NCBI RefSeq assembly: GCF_030463565.1
Contig: NC_134648.1
Coordinates: 45,289,498 to 45,353,497 of the forward strand
DNA: 64,000 bases
DNA from: Pelecanus crispus
Lineage: Eukaryota > Chordata > Aves > Pelecaniformes > Pelecanidae
Direction of reading: 5' to 3'
Positions 1 to 15,900 of this stretch are shown piece by piece. The notes below the pieces were generated by a model. The model had not been told where the DNA came from. It did no database searches and saw nothing but the letters and a program-made list of their open reading frames with translations. Position numbers and translations under genes: made by a program. Numbering within the stretch: position 1 is the first letter of the stretch; each line of letters opens with the position of its first letter.

Positions 1-2275
<2,275 letters not shown>

Positions 2276-5200
2276 TGGTGTCTCCTTTTAATGTAATTTT
2301 TTTTAACTTTCAGTTCTATGAAATTCTCATCAAAATCCTTGATGACTTTGAATGTTTCTGTGATGATTGCTTGCCTTTTAGTTGTATTTTAAGAGAAATT
2401 TTGTACTCTGCGCTGTATTTTTCATCTGAGCTATTTGGCTCCTACTGTAAAGTTTTCTATCAGATCATGTGGTGTGTGTCTTGAGATAATTCTTACATTT
2501 ACATGCGTTCTCTTCTTGTCCTGATGTTGAAAGGCTTGTAACATTGCTTGTTTAACTGTGGGGAGATTGAGAAGATCTTAATATTTGCTCAGGTTTGTAT
2601 GAGGATATAGGACAAAAGTTGAAGGAAAAAACTTTGGCTGTGATTCCCAGTGCATTCCTTTAGACTGATTTAGTTGGGGTGCAGGTAGTGAATTTAACTG
2701 ACATCTGCTATAATTAAACAGCTCTGAAGCTAATATTTCTTTAGGGGAACAGATTCTGTATGCAGTGCACTTTGGGATTTTGGCTGTTTGTCTCCTACCT
2801 GGTTTTTCAGGCTTTGGGCAGTGCCAGAAACAATGTTGGGGCTGGATGGGGCCAACAGACAAAGTCCATCAATAAGAATGTCTCTGGGAAGCCATTCCCC
2901 TTGCTCCTCCAAAGGTTCTGGGTTAGGGGAAAAGAGAAGACTGCAAAAACTTGAGTCAAGGTGAAGAAAAATGCATTTTTGTTTTGCTGCGATTGAAGAG
3001 GTTTCAGCCTTAGCAGCAAAAAGGGAGACGACGAAGTTGTGAGGGAGGAGACACTGAGAAGAAAGGGAAGGTTGCCAGGCATTTTTAGCTGTTGGGTAGA
3101 CGTGAGAGTCTTCTTGGAAGAATGCCAAGCTAATATGACTTAACTCCATTCCTCTGCTGTGCTATTCCTATATTGGCTTTAATTACTCCAAAATTTTCTT
3201 TGTTTTTTTGGGTTGGGGTTTTTTTGGGGTTTTTTTTTTTGAGACCTTTGGGGAAGGCCTCCTAAGTCATCAGAAACTGGGATTGCTTAATTTTTTTCTT
3301 TTGCTTTAAAGCCCCTTGAATGTGTATTTTTCAAGTTCACTGTAGTAAAGGAGATGCAATTCTGTGTTTGGTGGTTTTAATAAAAGATAACGCTAACCTT
3401 ATGAGTTATGGTTATAACCTTATGGTAACTGAGTTGAGGAGATTCAAATGTACTGTGAATTGTTGACTTTACAAAGCTTCCTGAATTTCCATTAATGCCT
3501 CCAAATTTCAGTTTCCCTCATGTCAGATAGTGTAGTATAGATGATAAGATGAAGCCACCCTTCCTTCTGGTTTTGGGTTGGTTATCTGAGAATTCCGTGT
3601 GGTTTTGTGCAACGATTGGCAGAACAAATACTAATGGCATATTTGGAATGGTCTGTGTCATTCCAAGTGACAGCTGAGTTTCTGAAACTTCCTAGGACCT
3701 TTCTTCCTAATACTCTAGTTGTATAACAACCTGGAATTTGAGTAGACCTAAGTCATCATCTACTCTGCCATAAAATATAATCCACTGATACTTTGTTTTT
3801 GATCAGTTTTAATTATGTATATAAAACTTCACTAATGACTTCTTGAACAAAACAAATTAAAAGGAAGATGACAGTCGGGGAGCCGTATTACTAGAGCACA
3901 TTTGCATAGTATTTAGTCTTAAAACTCCCTGCAACACGTTTAATTGTAAATTTTGGAGCTTGTATGTGATTGTATAACCTAGGTGGTGGTTCTGAGAGCA
4001 ATGGGTGTTTGTTCATACCTTACGCTTTTGCAGTGCAGAACATCCCATCTTGTGTTCAGAGATGATGAAATAAGCTATCTACAATATATCAGCTGTGAAC
4101 GTTGCATCTTTTTTTTTAATAAGGAAAGTTAAAGTTGCAGCAACTGAAATGCCATTTTTGCTAGTATTTTGTCCTCTAGTGAAAATCCATGGTTCTCTTT
4201 TCACACTAGTGATGGGGATTTTTCTTCTTCAGTCAAAGCTTTTTGTTCTTTAAGATAAGGCAGCTACGCAGATGGGGATACCCTACCTAATGGGAAACCC
4301 CCATGTATTACACATACACATGACCACGTTCCTCACACCGGGGAGCAGACAGAGTTTGGTTGCAGGTACTATCAGCCATGGCTGGTGTTGAACCGTACCT
4401 GGTATCACCTGCTGTTCCAAACCTGGCACTTGCAGAGAAACTGGAGTATGCATGATATGATCCTAACACTTCTGCTTCGGGTACAGCTTATCAAGAGGGA
4501 TACCTGACTTGGGCTTGCTCCATCTATTTGTGGTTTGTTGTGCCAGTCCTGAAAACTGGTAGATGCAGGTACAGTGAGACTGCACAAGTAGTTAAGCAGG
4601 AATAGGATCAGGTCTTATTCGCATACTAGACACAGATCAGCGTTAGCTGTACTAAACTCGGACTGGCTCTACGCAGCCTTGTAACTGCGTCAATGTGTTA
4701 CATTCCCAGTGCTCTTTATTTGTGGTGTAGAGTGTAAGGATGCAAATGCCAAGTACATGCAGTCAGCTTAGGTAAATCAGTATTTACTGGACTCTGTGAA
4801 AAGCATCTGGATTTCCTATGAGCATACACCCCACCCCCCCTGCTCCCAGGGGGGCCCCAGAAGCAGTAACGGCATGTCTTAAAGACAGAAATAGCTTAGT
4901 AGGGAATCTTAACATAAATAGTCTGTGGGTCATCAGGACCTGTGTGTGCATTCATCCTGGAAACAAGAGATGTTAAGGCAGGCAGTAATGAACCTCTCTA
5001 GGATTTCAGATACTTCTGAAGTGCAGCATGTGGTACTGAATCAACTTGTAATGCACAATGTTAGACCGTACCTTTTCACTGTAAAGCCTCCAGTGATGAT
5101 AGTCTAAGCACAGAGAGGTAGAGGGGGAGTTTAGGTGGAGCAAGTACATGTAGATATATTACAGCAATTTTAATGACATGCAATAGTATGCTGCATTCTT

Positions 5201-8200
5201 CTCTACCTTCTATGTCCTGTTTCTCATTAAGCCAATGTCCAGGTGTACCAAATGAGAAATATTTTGGTTCAGTGTACATTCTTGGAAGTAAGATGAAAGA
5301 ACTAGATCTGCAGCTTGCTGGCATCTGAAGAAAAAAAAAAATTAACTTCCCCATTATATTTTTTTTCCCCTGACACACAAGCAAAGCCTGCTATTTTGAG
5401 TTCTGTGAAACAGCAGCCTTGTTGGCTCATGAGATCGTTTTGTGAAGTGTATCCATGACAGTATTTATGTTTTCTTCTAGAAAAAAACCCTACACTACCA
5501 GGGTAATAACAGTAGGGGCATTGCTTTCATTTTGTAATCAGTGATACTTTTTTTTTTTTCAGATGGGAAGTTCGTAAATTATCATAGCTTGTTCCAGCCA
5601 GTTCTTGCTAGTAACAATTTGTTCTGCCCTTTTGTTTTGCTGTAACCTAAACTATTTGGAAACCATGCGAGACATCCTGTAGTTCAGGATCCGTTGGAAC
5701 AGTGAACTTAAACCTCTCATGCCCAAACTAAAACAAGGATCATCACATGCTTATGCAAAGCTGCTTAAAATAGCATCTGGATTTTGTTTATCATCATTCT
5801 CACATTTAAAAAAAAAAAAAAAAACCAAACAAAATACTTTTCTCCTGTCCTTTGTACTATGTCTGTACAGATAAACTTGCATTTAAGAAATGACCAACAA
5901 AAACCTCAGTTAATAGCAGTATTTGCTGCTGTTCCCCAAGCTTTTCTTAGCATAGCAATCTTTTCTCTAGTACTAGTCTTACCTGTGTCACCATCATCTA
6001 TGAAAATTCTGTGCTACAATGTTAAATATGGGAACTGTAATGTACTTGACTGTAAACCTGATGAATAAATGGACCCACTATATCACCAAGTTAAAATCCA
6101 GCTAAGTGTGTTTGGCAGAATTGAGTCACTTATGAAGAAGTGTGTGCTTCCATTTTTTTGGGTTAGTATTTTTCTCCTGGTCCTTTCTAGAACCTGTCAG
6201 CCGTAGCTGAGTTCCCGGCGCTGCAGATGCACTACACAGCCTTGCTGTGCAACTCATTGTGGCTTAGCTGATATAATATACGTTGAACCACAAGCCTCTG
6301 GAGTCAAGTTTCCTAGCTAAGGGTTTAGCAGCATAGTATGCAGTGCAGATTAGGACATACAAGCCAAGCTGTGATTCCTTCCCCTGCCCCCCCCCCCCCA
6401 GCAAATTGTTTTCTCTCCCAGAAAACTGCCTCTTGTGACACCCGCCGGCATATAGGGTTGTGAACATAAGGTATTTAATCCTTTATGGGACTCCTTAGAC
6501 TAGAAAGCCACCCTCTCTCAAGTTAGAGAGTCAAACTTGGTAGTTGTGGATGGAGAAACATGGCATGAATGTGCATGGACTGAGATTGCATGGGCAGGAA
6601 TGGGAATCCCTTTGGGTGACATCTGATGTTGCTGTGATGTTTGCAGGTCCGCTCGTCCTCCTCCCTGTTTTGATCCCAACTATGTCCGCCCTCTCCCTTC
6701 AGCCAGCACCGGTGCTCATTTTACATTTGTAATGAGCCGTTCTGTTTACTAAACTGATGGCAAACATTGTTTTGTTTGGTTCAGTTCTCTGTTGGATTAG
6801 TGACCTGAACTGGCTCACTGTAGGATCAAATGAGCCATAGTGCTGGCAGAAGGGAGGGAAGAGGGAAATGGGATTGCACTGCCTCTGATTTGAGCTGCTG
6901 CGGAAACCACAGCCTGCATCACCAAAGGAACAGGAGTAGCCACAGCTCCTTATCCCCTTGACCGCTCTTTGACGTAAGCCTATACGGTGATGCCTGGTCC
7001 ACCAAAGGACCTGCCTCTGTCAGCAGGTGATACAAGCCTTCATCCGAGCAGCACTGAGACTACCCCTTGACTAGGCAGGGTCTAGTCTGAAGAAGGTTAC
7101 TTTGGGGATGGTGCTGTTACAGCAGCTCCTCCCCAGTTCCTCTGCTCCTACACCCGTTGTGTAGCCCAGCCATTTCCAGGGCTACTCGGGGAACCTGATT
7201 TGGAAATGAGGCTACGTTTGAAAAAAAAAAAAAATTCAATTAGAAAATCCCTCCAGAGAAGTATCCTGAACTCAGTTTGGACACTGGTTTAACCTTGATC
7301 CTGGTCCTGCAATAGCAGTACCAGCACAGGGGGCAGTGCAGGACAGGATCCATAAGCAGGGTCCGGTTAAACAAGTGGCACATCTGGTAGGAGTGGCAGT
7401 CAAAATCCTCCCTTGTAACCAAATATTTTTCCTCAGGGAGAGGGGAGGATATCTGTTCTCTGAATCTGTCGAAGCCTCCTTTCTGGAATCTAACTGGAGG
7501 CTGGCATGGCCAGCCAGGCAGGGGGTCTGTCTGGGCATTTAGGAAGGTAGAACTTCCAACAAAGTGTCAAGAAAACCTACAGCAAGTTGGCGGCCGAAGG
7601 GGACAGCCACCTTGGACTGGGTTTTAGCACAAGTGGGATGGGCAGCGTTTCTTTCATTCCCTTTTCCATCTGCAACCCTTAAACCACTTCTAGCTGTGCA
7701 TACCTTCAGGGTGTTGTGAAGAAATTTATTTGCACTGAATGTTAGCCTAGTTTCAGTTAACAGTATTTGGAAATGCCTGGCTGACAGAAAAAAAAACATT
7801 TCTCACCTAAGGATGTGGTGAACCTTGAAAATAGGCTGCCAGGTTAGCTTAGTTACTCACTACCTCCGAAGGTGACAGGATGTGCCTGTAAGAAGGCTGG
7901 AGGGTTGCTTTTGAGGCTGTTAGCAGAAGGGATGGGGGAGAAAGGAGGATTTTCAGTGATGACCAGGGAGGCTCCCTGACTTGCCACGAGGTAGTGGTGA
8001 GTTGCCTGAACCCTCAGCCTCCAGTGGATTTCTCAGCCTGTAGCTCCCGGTTGCTCTGCCTCGTGGGTGTCTGCGCGCATGAGATGTTTATTGAGTAGTT
8101 GTTAGAAGATTAGGTGATGATATTCCCTGTTATCTCCAGGAGAAGTTTCCATTACCAACCTCTCTTACCTAGTAACAAATCAAACAAATACAGTATAGAA

Positions 8201-11200
8201 TAGTGTAAAATTAGCTTTGTAAGTGCAAAAATAGTTATATCCCTTGGGTGACAACAGTACTCACCAGGAAGTAATTTTTTTTTAACTTTTTTTTCCTACT
8301 TTGAGTACTTTGCACTGACACCTACATCTTTCTCACTCCGACGCAGGAAACAGACCTGAGCTCTTGTGTGGGTAGTTCAGTGGGGGGCATCTGCATCAAG
8401 TGCAGTAATGGTCCATAAATTCAAAGGCAAGATTTACAGAGATGGACTGCAAAATAAGTCTGGAGGGGGGGAAACCCAGAGGTTGTGAATGTTCTGGCGT
8501 CCAGGTGAGGGTTTTGATGGTCTGAAAAAGGGCACAAGGTTGTAGAGAAAAGGAAGATAACAAAAAGAATTAGTGATAAGTAGCATTACAAGTGGTCTGT
8601 ATTACAAGAATGAAGTAGCAAAGGTCCTTCCCCTTTGATTTTAAGAGGGGGATTTAGTTATTAATAGAGAAAAAGAGGATAAAATGGATTTTTCTGCTCT
8701 CTGAAGCTAGACCAATCGACAAATGAAAGCACGTGCAATGCATTCAGCAGCAGGATGACTGAGAAACTGCTTCTGCTGCTGAAGAGCATATTTGCAAAAT
8801 GAGGTTACAGCCTTTATTTCAGGTGCAAATAATAATGAGTCTGTGATGCTTTCCCACTTCTGTAGCAAATTGAAACGCATACCATCACAATACACGAACA
8901 CTTGTGCTTTGTAACAAGAATCAACGTGTGTGGATGGATACGTGCTGCAATCCAGCTCTGCCAGGAGTGTGGAGCTTTCAAAAGGGCTGGCAAGGCCAAG
9001 GTGTGCTGTAAGAGCAGAGCGGGCAAAGGGGCTTGTTTCAGCTTCTAGGCTCAGGTTCATGATGTTCGGCTCTTGGCATGAACAAGCAAGGGCACAGGTC
9101 CACAGCATCTTTACCAGATCTAAGTTGGAAATGGCTGCCTTCAGTCTCTGTGTGGTCCCATGCCATCCCTTGTGCCAGCAATGGCATCCGTGTGCTGCAA
9201 GCTGACCCAGTTCAGGGAGTCCGTCTGGGCCAGTACTTGTCCCTTCTTCACTGCAGGATTAACTTTTGTCTGGCTTAGCTCACCAGCTCACGACCCAGTT
9301 GCATGAGCTCCAGTGTTTGTAAAAGGGAGAGGATAAGATCTTGTGGAAACAGGGTGGGTAGGACCCAGTTTAGCACAGGCTGATGTTTTATCATCTTCTC
9401 AGAGTGCAACAAGCACAGCCCTTGGTTTGGTTGTGCCACATAGTGCGGGTTGCCACAGTTATATTGTGTTGGTATTTTAAACCATTTTGAGATGGATCGT
9501 TTCCTAGGAGAATAAACAATTGCTCTTTGCCTACTTCACGCACATCGCTAGCTCATGGCACTCTCCGGCAGTAAAAGTACAATCCTCCCGATGGTACTTC
9601 AGCCCGCTCTGCAGGTACCCACTCATTCACAGCCACACAAAGCGTGTGAAACTCTTTATGCATGTGCTTCTTTCAGTTTTGCGTAAAACGGGTTGTTGAA
9701 AGGGCTGGATTTAAGAGCTGCGGTTACTGCCTGGAATCGTTCCTGCTGGTGAAAGGCGCAAGCTCCTTCCCTCTGCTCTTGACAAATACCATGGAGCTGC
9801 TGAGACAGGTTAGCTGTGCCGGCTAGTATGTTGTTGCCTGCTCTCCCATAATGTTCCGCCTCTGATTTGCCTTCAGAAGGTCTGTTGAAAATAAATAAAT
9901 AAAATAAAGCAAAAATCTTAAAGTACACCCATGCTGAAAGATACGCATTTCACACAACCTGAGTATTTGCAATAACTGTGAGCAAAACCTGGGCACTTGG
10001 TTTTGCACATCCGTTGATTTTTAGAGCTGGGAAAGAAAAACGGCGTTGTCCTGAATAAGCGGGGTCAGGTGAGGATAGCTGAGCTAGAAAGAAAGCCAGC
10101 CCAAGCAGCACTGTGCTCTCACGAGCCCCGTGCCACGGACTGTGGGAGAGGATTCAGAGCAGCGATTAAATATAGTTACAACAGAACCTGCTTGGCTTGT
10201 TTCTGCTGAATCTGTGCTTTAAAATTTTGATTAAAAAGATGCCGGTGTGATGCAGCCTCGCCAACGATAGCAGCAGGGCGGCCACATCTCCACCAGGCTT
10301 TGAGTGCTGCCCGCTCCCCCGGCTGCAGGTGGTTCTGCCGAGCGCGGCGCTTACCTCCGGCACAGCTACAGCGTTACACCACGGGTGGCTTCGGAGGAGC
10401 CCTCTGCCACTGCTAACAGTGAGCAATATTGCCACCCTTCGCCTTTCCTTCCTCTTAATCGTGAGTTATGATCATTCCAGCCATTTTTAACATGATTAGA
10501 GAGCGGTTTCATGCAAACTGACCAACTTCTATAAACTGCTCTCGTTTCCAGGTGTCTTTAAAACCTCTTATGCCCAGATCACAGGCATACTTTTTGATTT
10601 GAGAGAAGGGATCGGTGCTCTTTTTTTGGAGACAAAAATGACAAGAAGTTCTGCAGGGCATAAGTTGTAAAATACCAGGATAAGGATAGTTTGAAATTTG
10701 TCAAATCAGTGCTTGTCCTACTCCTGTCCCCTCCAACTTCCACACACTTAGCAGTTAATTACTCCTCTACTAAACTGTAAACAGCAGAAAAATTTCAAGG
10801 CAATTTTCCCCACCCCCAGCTGCTGTGAGGCCCACCCTGAAAGAAGCAGCAAAAACCTGTGCTTGTTTTTGTTGGTACCACACCTACAGCACAGGGCTCC
10901 ACCCTGGAGGGAATTCCCACGCTTGGTAATTGCACCGCAGCAGCACGGCCAAACATTCAACAATCCCAGGACCGAACTTGATTGCAGATCCTGTAAATAA
11001 ACTGGAAATCTTCATGAATGTGCATGGCCTCTTCAGAGTCCTTCCCCCCTTTGAAGTTTTTCTCTGCTTGTGCCTTTGAATCTCCTGCAGCTAAGCCAAA
11101 CGGTATCTGCTCAGTGCAGAGAGGTATCATGGCCTTTGCAGCTGGGGCAGTGTGGTTTTTCTGTTTTTACTTCTTTTTTTTTTTTTTTTCCTTTGACAAA

Positions 11201-12867
11201 CACTGAATAATGGGTTTTTTTCTGCTAGGACTGGAGAGGTCTGGGCTATGCTTTTATCTCTTGTGGTCAGATGGGCAGTGAGATCCTTCCACCTAGGGTT
11301 TGTAGGTCAAACCTAACTGTGTTTGAAATACTACAATGCAGATAATGGCTTCACAGCAAAATTCCCTGCTGAGTTAGCTCCTGCATCTAAGGTGAGTGCT
11401 TAAATCTGGGGGCTGGCCTCTTCGACAAGCTTTGTAAAAAGGCCTGCTGGGACTCAATTAAAAGACAAATTAGAGTCAGAGGGTGTGAGTGGCACGGTGT
11501 TGCAGGCTGTGTGGGGATGGTGCAGCTTATCTGCGCTCAGGCACGTACGCACCCCACCCTGCACTCCCCTCCCCACCATGGAGCGTGACACCCTCCCACC
11601 GCCCTGCAGGGATGTGGGACAGGAGGGCACTCGAGATCCCAGCCGCCCTGCGGCCGGGAGATGCTGGGAAGGACTGGTGGGTGCGATGCTCGCCGCTGCA
11701 GGGTGCGGGTGTGGATGGAGCTCCTGGGTCAGTCCCACCTTCCCCGGGATCCTGTGTCAGTCCTACTCCTGCCAGCAGCGTTTCGTAGTGTCAGCAGGCC
11801 CATGAGCAAGCGAGGCAGGAGGTCGCTGGCGCGCTTTGGGAGCGTCTCGCTGCTTGCGGTGTCCCGCCTGCTTTGCGTGGGCCTGCCAGGTGACTGCCGT
11901 GGGCTGTCTGGGGTGGGGAAACTGCCACAGCTTCAACTGGGATCCAAGTTACTGGCTCAGCAAGGAGAAGTAAAGGTCCCAAAACCCCCTCCTAGTTTCC
12001 CTGTTCCCAGACGTCTCCTCCATTCAAAAGTACCATGTATAAAGACAGTGTCACAGTCCGGGAAAGCCCTGTCTTGCACAGTTTCCTTCCTCTTTTCTTC
12101 TTCCTAAAACGCAGTGGCTTTGTCATTACACAACCACACAGTGTCCTCCGAGCAAGGAGCGGAGAGAGCACGCCAGCATCCCAGCCAGAGCCAGCGCCGG
12201 GCGCTGCTCCATTCATGACAGTCTCTGCAGGCTCACCTCCCCCGGAGACCCTTCAGGGAGGAGGAGGAGGAGGGAGGGATCCTCCTTTTAGCCTCAACCA
12301 TTTTGTCAGGAGAATAGACAGTGCGTCCAGGCACAGGCAGCTCTTAAAACCCACAAACTTTCTACCTTTTTTTGGGCCAAAATGGTCCTGATTTTAAGCA
12401 GATAAGGAGCAAGGGAAAAGAGACTCGGCGTGCAGTCGGAGGAGAAAAGCTGCTGTACAATCAGCACTAACAGAGTTTTTAACTTTAGTAGAAATCTATT
12501 TTTCACAAAGTGGAAAATCCCTTCAAATGCCTCAAGCCTGCTTAGTCAGCAACAGGGTCTGGAGAGTTGGGGGCTATGAACACATTGGACCACAAACCTT
12601 GATCCTCCTCCCCCTGCTATCAGCAGGACAGGGACCAGCCATTGCCATGGACTGTGTGAAACAGTTCATCCCAGTGAAGCACATTTGCTCTTCTTCTGGA
12701 GGTCAGGGATCATTTACTGGCTGCTGAAGGGAAGCTGGTTTAGCTACAGTGCCGATTACCTTCCTCTAGAAATCCCCCTGAGGAGAAGCTGAGTAAGCTG
12801 AACCAGTGGATGCTGAGGCCACAGCAATGCTTTCCTCCTAAAGCAGCTTGTAGCCACATAAGACCAA

Positions 12868-12930
12868 GCAGAAGAAAAAAAAAAAAGAAAAAAGAAAAAA
12901 AGACAAACAACCAAACAAAAAAACATGGAA
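12868..12930 (+). repeat. A-rich low-complexity tract
   Basis: A run of A interrupted by single G and, later, by C, grading from GAAAAAA-type to CAAAC-type units. It encodes Lys-rich or Phe-rich frames only by composition. No retroposed gene is evident upstream of it. Confidence 0.8.
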
Positions 12931-15900
12931 AAAAGGAAGGGATGGAAAATGTGCCCAGGGAGATATTCGGTCACCACGTAGGTCTCCTGCTGTGTTCAGC
13001 TGCAAGGCAAAGCTGGATGAAAAAATGGGAGGAATGTGCCTTTTTTTCACATAAGGGCAGCAGCCCAATCACCCTGCAGTTCCTGTGGGCTTGTTTTTCA
13101 CCCTGTTCTCCTAACTAACCAATCTGACTTTTAGATGTGTGTGTTTTCTGCCCCAGTCCTGCAGGCTTGCTGGAAACATCCTTGAGTGTTTCCTCGCCTG
13201 GGCAAATGATCAGCAGGAGTGGGGGAGACCCCAAGTGACACTTGGATTAGGGGAAGGCATCTCAACTTGTGGACCAAAACTTATGCTTCTGCAGTGTTTT
13301 GGAGCAGCAGCATGCTACAGGGGGTTTAAATGGTGGTGTGTAAATGCAACTGGGATGGGGTATACATTGGGGAATGCAAGCAACTGGCACTGACCTTCCG
13401 ATCAGCGTGGCCCTCTGAGTATGTACACTCGGTGGAAATCAGGCCCTGACAGTGTTTTCCACTTGAATCACTATGAAAGTGGGTGAGAAGAATCCTAGGG
13501 AAATGGGTATTAACAGAAAATGGCATAAGGTACCCTATTGCGCTGTGCTGGATTTTCCCCCCACCTGCCTGGGGATACCTCGGTGCGGTGACCCACGGGA
13601 GTATCCCCGCCACGGCTGGGTGGCTTGGTCCCATCTCGGACCTGAGAGCGGTGGAGGACACTGCCTGCCTGCGTTAGGGAAGTGAGAAATGCTTTAATAA
13701 GACCTGTCAGGTGTGCGCCGTGTTTGCTTTGGTCTGGGCGATTCCCCAGAAAACCACAGTCCAGGCCAAATGGGTGGCTCGGCGCTGGCACGGCTCCACC
13801 GCTGCAGCCTTCCATGGGAGCCGCCACAGCCAGGCACACCTAAAGGAAGAAAAGAGTGTGAGGGCAGAAAGATGATCCTGCTGGCTGCTCCCGAGCCCAC
13901 CAGAAAGCCCTGCCGTCTTCCCAGCGTGTCCCGTCAGGGACTCTTCCTGGGGGGCATGGAAAAGCATCTTCCTTCCAAACATGAGAACAAGAGTTTGTCT
14001 TTGCAAGTTACCACAGGAAACACTCTGCTTTCTGAGCAAAAACACTAAAAAAAAAAAAAAAAAAGCATCTGCGTGGCACACCCATTTGCACTGAAATCCA
14101 GTACATCCAGCTAGAAATTGCATTGGCTTGATCCAGGGGTAATTTTGCTTTGAGGATAGTGATTTCAGGCAATGTCTTAATCTGTATCTCTCTGCCCTGA
14201 TCTGCTCCATCTGCCTGACAACTGCCTTCCCCCATCGCTCAGAGTTTCTGTGAGTTTCTGTGTTTCTGCCCCCAACCCTGGGCCTTGCTGAGAAGTTTTT
14301 CCTGGGCTCTCACAGATGATGTAGATAACGTGGTATAGTTACCATCCCAACCAGGGTTTGTCTGGCTGCCCGAAGGCAATTCCACATTGGCATCTGCTCT
14401 TTGCTCCTCCAAAGGCACATCCTCTCCCACTTCAGGGTTTGGATCTTTCCTTTTGCAGTTCTCTTCTGCAGTGCCCATGCTCAGTGCAGCACGTCATCGG
14501 TTCCGGTGGCTTCAAGGCAAATCCACCCTGTAGCTCTCTGCCTTCTAAGGAAATGGAAAAAAGAAGGGCACTGACAGCTCAGCTACAACATAAAGCATCC
14601 ACAAAGCAGAGGAGATAGATCAGCTCAAGCATGTGCCTTGCTGCCTTAGCTAATTAGGGTGGAAGTGGCAAAACCCTCCTTGATGAGCGGCAGCAGGTCA
14701 TGAGAGCTGAGTCACCAAGACACCTATCCGTCAGCAGGTGATTTGGGAAATGTCAGCTATCTCTCAGAGGACCCACACATGTGATGGCACGTGCCGCTCA
14801 CATCACAGGTGTTCAAAGACATCAGATTTAACTGAGCATGTTAGTGAGGCAACGGAGGGTGGCCGTCACACCATGATTAACACAAGAAGTAAAGGGAGTC
14901 CTGCATATAGCGCAGTAAGGATACTTTTACTTTCAGCACTGGTTTTGTTTATACAGCCTGAGCCTGGGGATAGGCAGGAACCCCACCAAAACAAGTCTGC
15001 AAAAGGAACATCTCATTTGTGGAAGGAACCTGGAATTTCCCAAGGTGAAAGCAGCAGGTTTAACTGATTGCATTTCCATCGAGCAGCTGGCGTCCGTCCC
15101 AGCACCGCACCTCAGCCTCCCCAGCCTCCTTGCAGGCTGAGAAGGGCTCCGGCTCCTCTGGCTGATGGCCAGCCCTGGAGCTCAGGGCCTGTCTACCTGG
15201 TGCCAGGCCTGTTTTCAAGGCGAGCCCTCGCACGTGAGCAGAGGCAACACCCGCGCACCGGGACAGCCGTGCCGCTCACCTCCCCTCCTCCCTGACGCAC
15301 GGTGGCCCAGGGGGCTGCAGGGGCTGGAGACTGACGCTGCCAGTCGCTATGATGAAGCACTGAGAGCTAGCGGACTCGTCTCCCAGTTTTCTCTACGTTC
15401 TCAGTTTCAATACAGCAGGCATTTGATCGTGCAAGTCACTATTCTGCCTGGTGGTTTCTCATGGCAGCCCCATCTCCCAGCGTGTCTGACATCCATTTCC
15501 CTCATGTCCTCTTGGCTGTGGCTGTTCCCTTGAGGGGTCCCTCTCCTACTTCCGACCCGCTCTGTGCTGCCAGGTGTTTGCAGGCAGCCCTACTGGCTTC
15601 TCCTGCTCATTCCCATGATAAGCCTTCAGGGCCCTCTCTCTTTTTATGCAGAAAATGCACACACTTCACCTCTCCATTCCCCTGGGCTCAGTGAAAGCCT
15701 CTTTGCCTGCTCCTAGGAAGGAAATCTGCTGCTGCCCACCCTGGTAATTCAGTGGATTTCTAGGAGGGGTTTCCTGCATGCACTGGGCCACAAGGACTTT
15801 TCTTCCTCTGGACCCAGCTCTGGAAAAGGTTTTCAGTCTCCCAGCTTTCACCTACCCCTCCTACTGGAGGTTGCTCCCCCTCAGATGGCTGGTGGGGTAA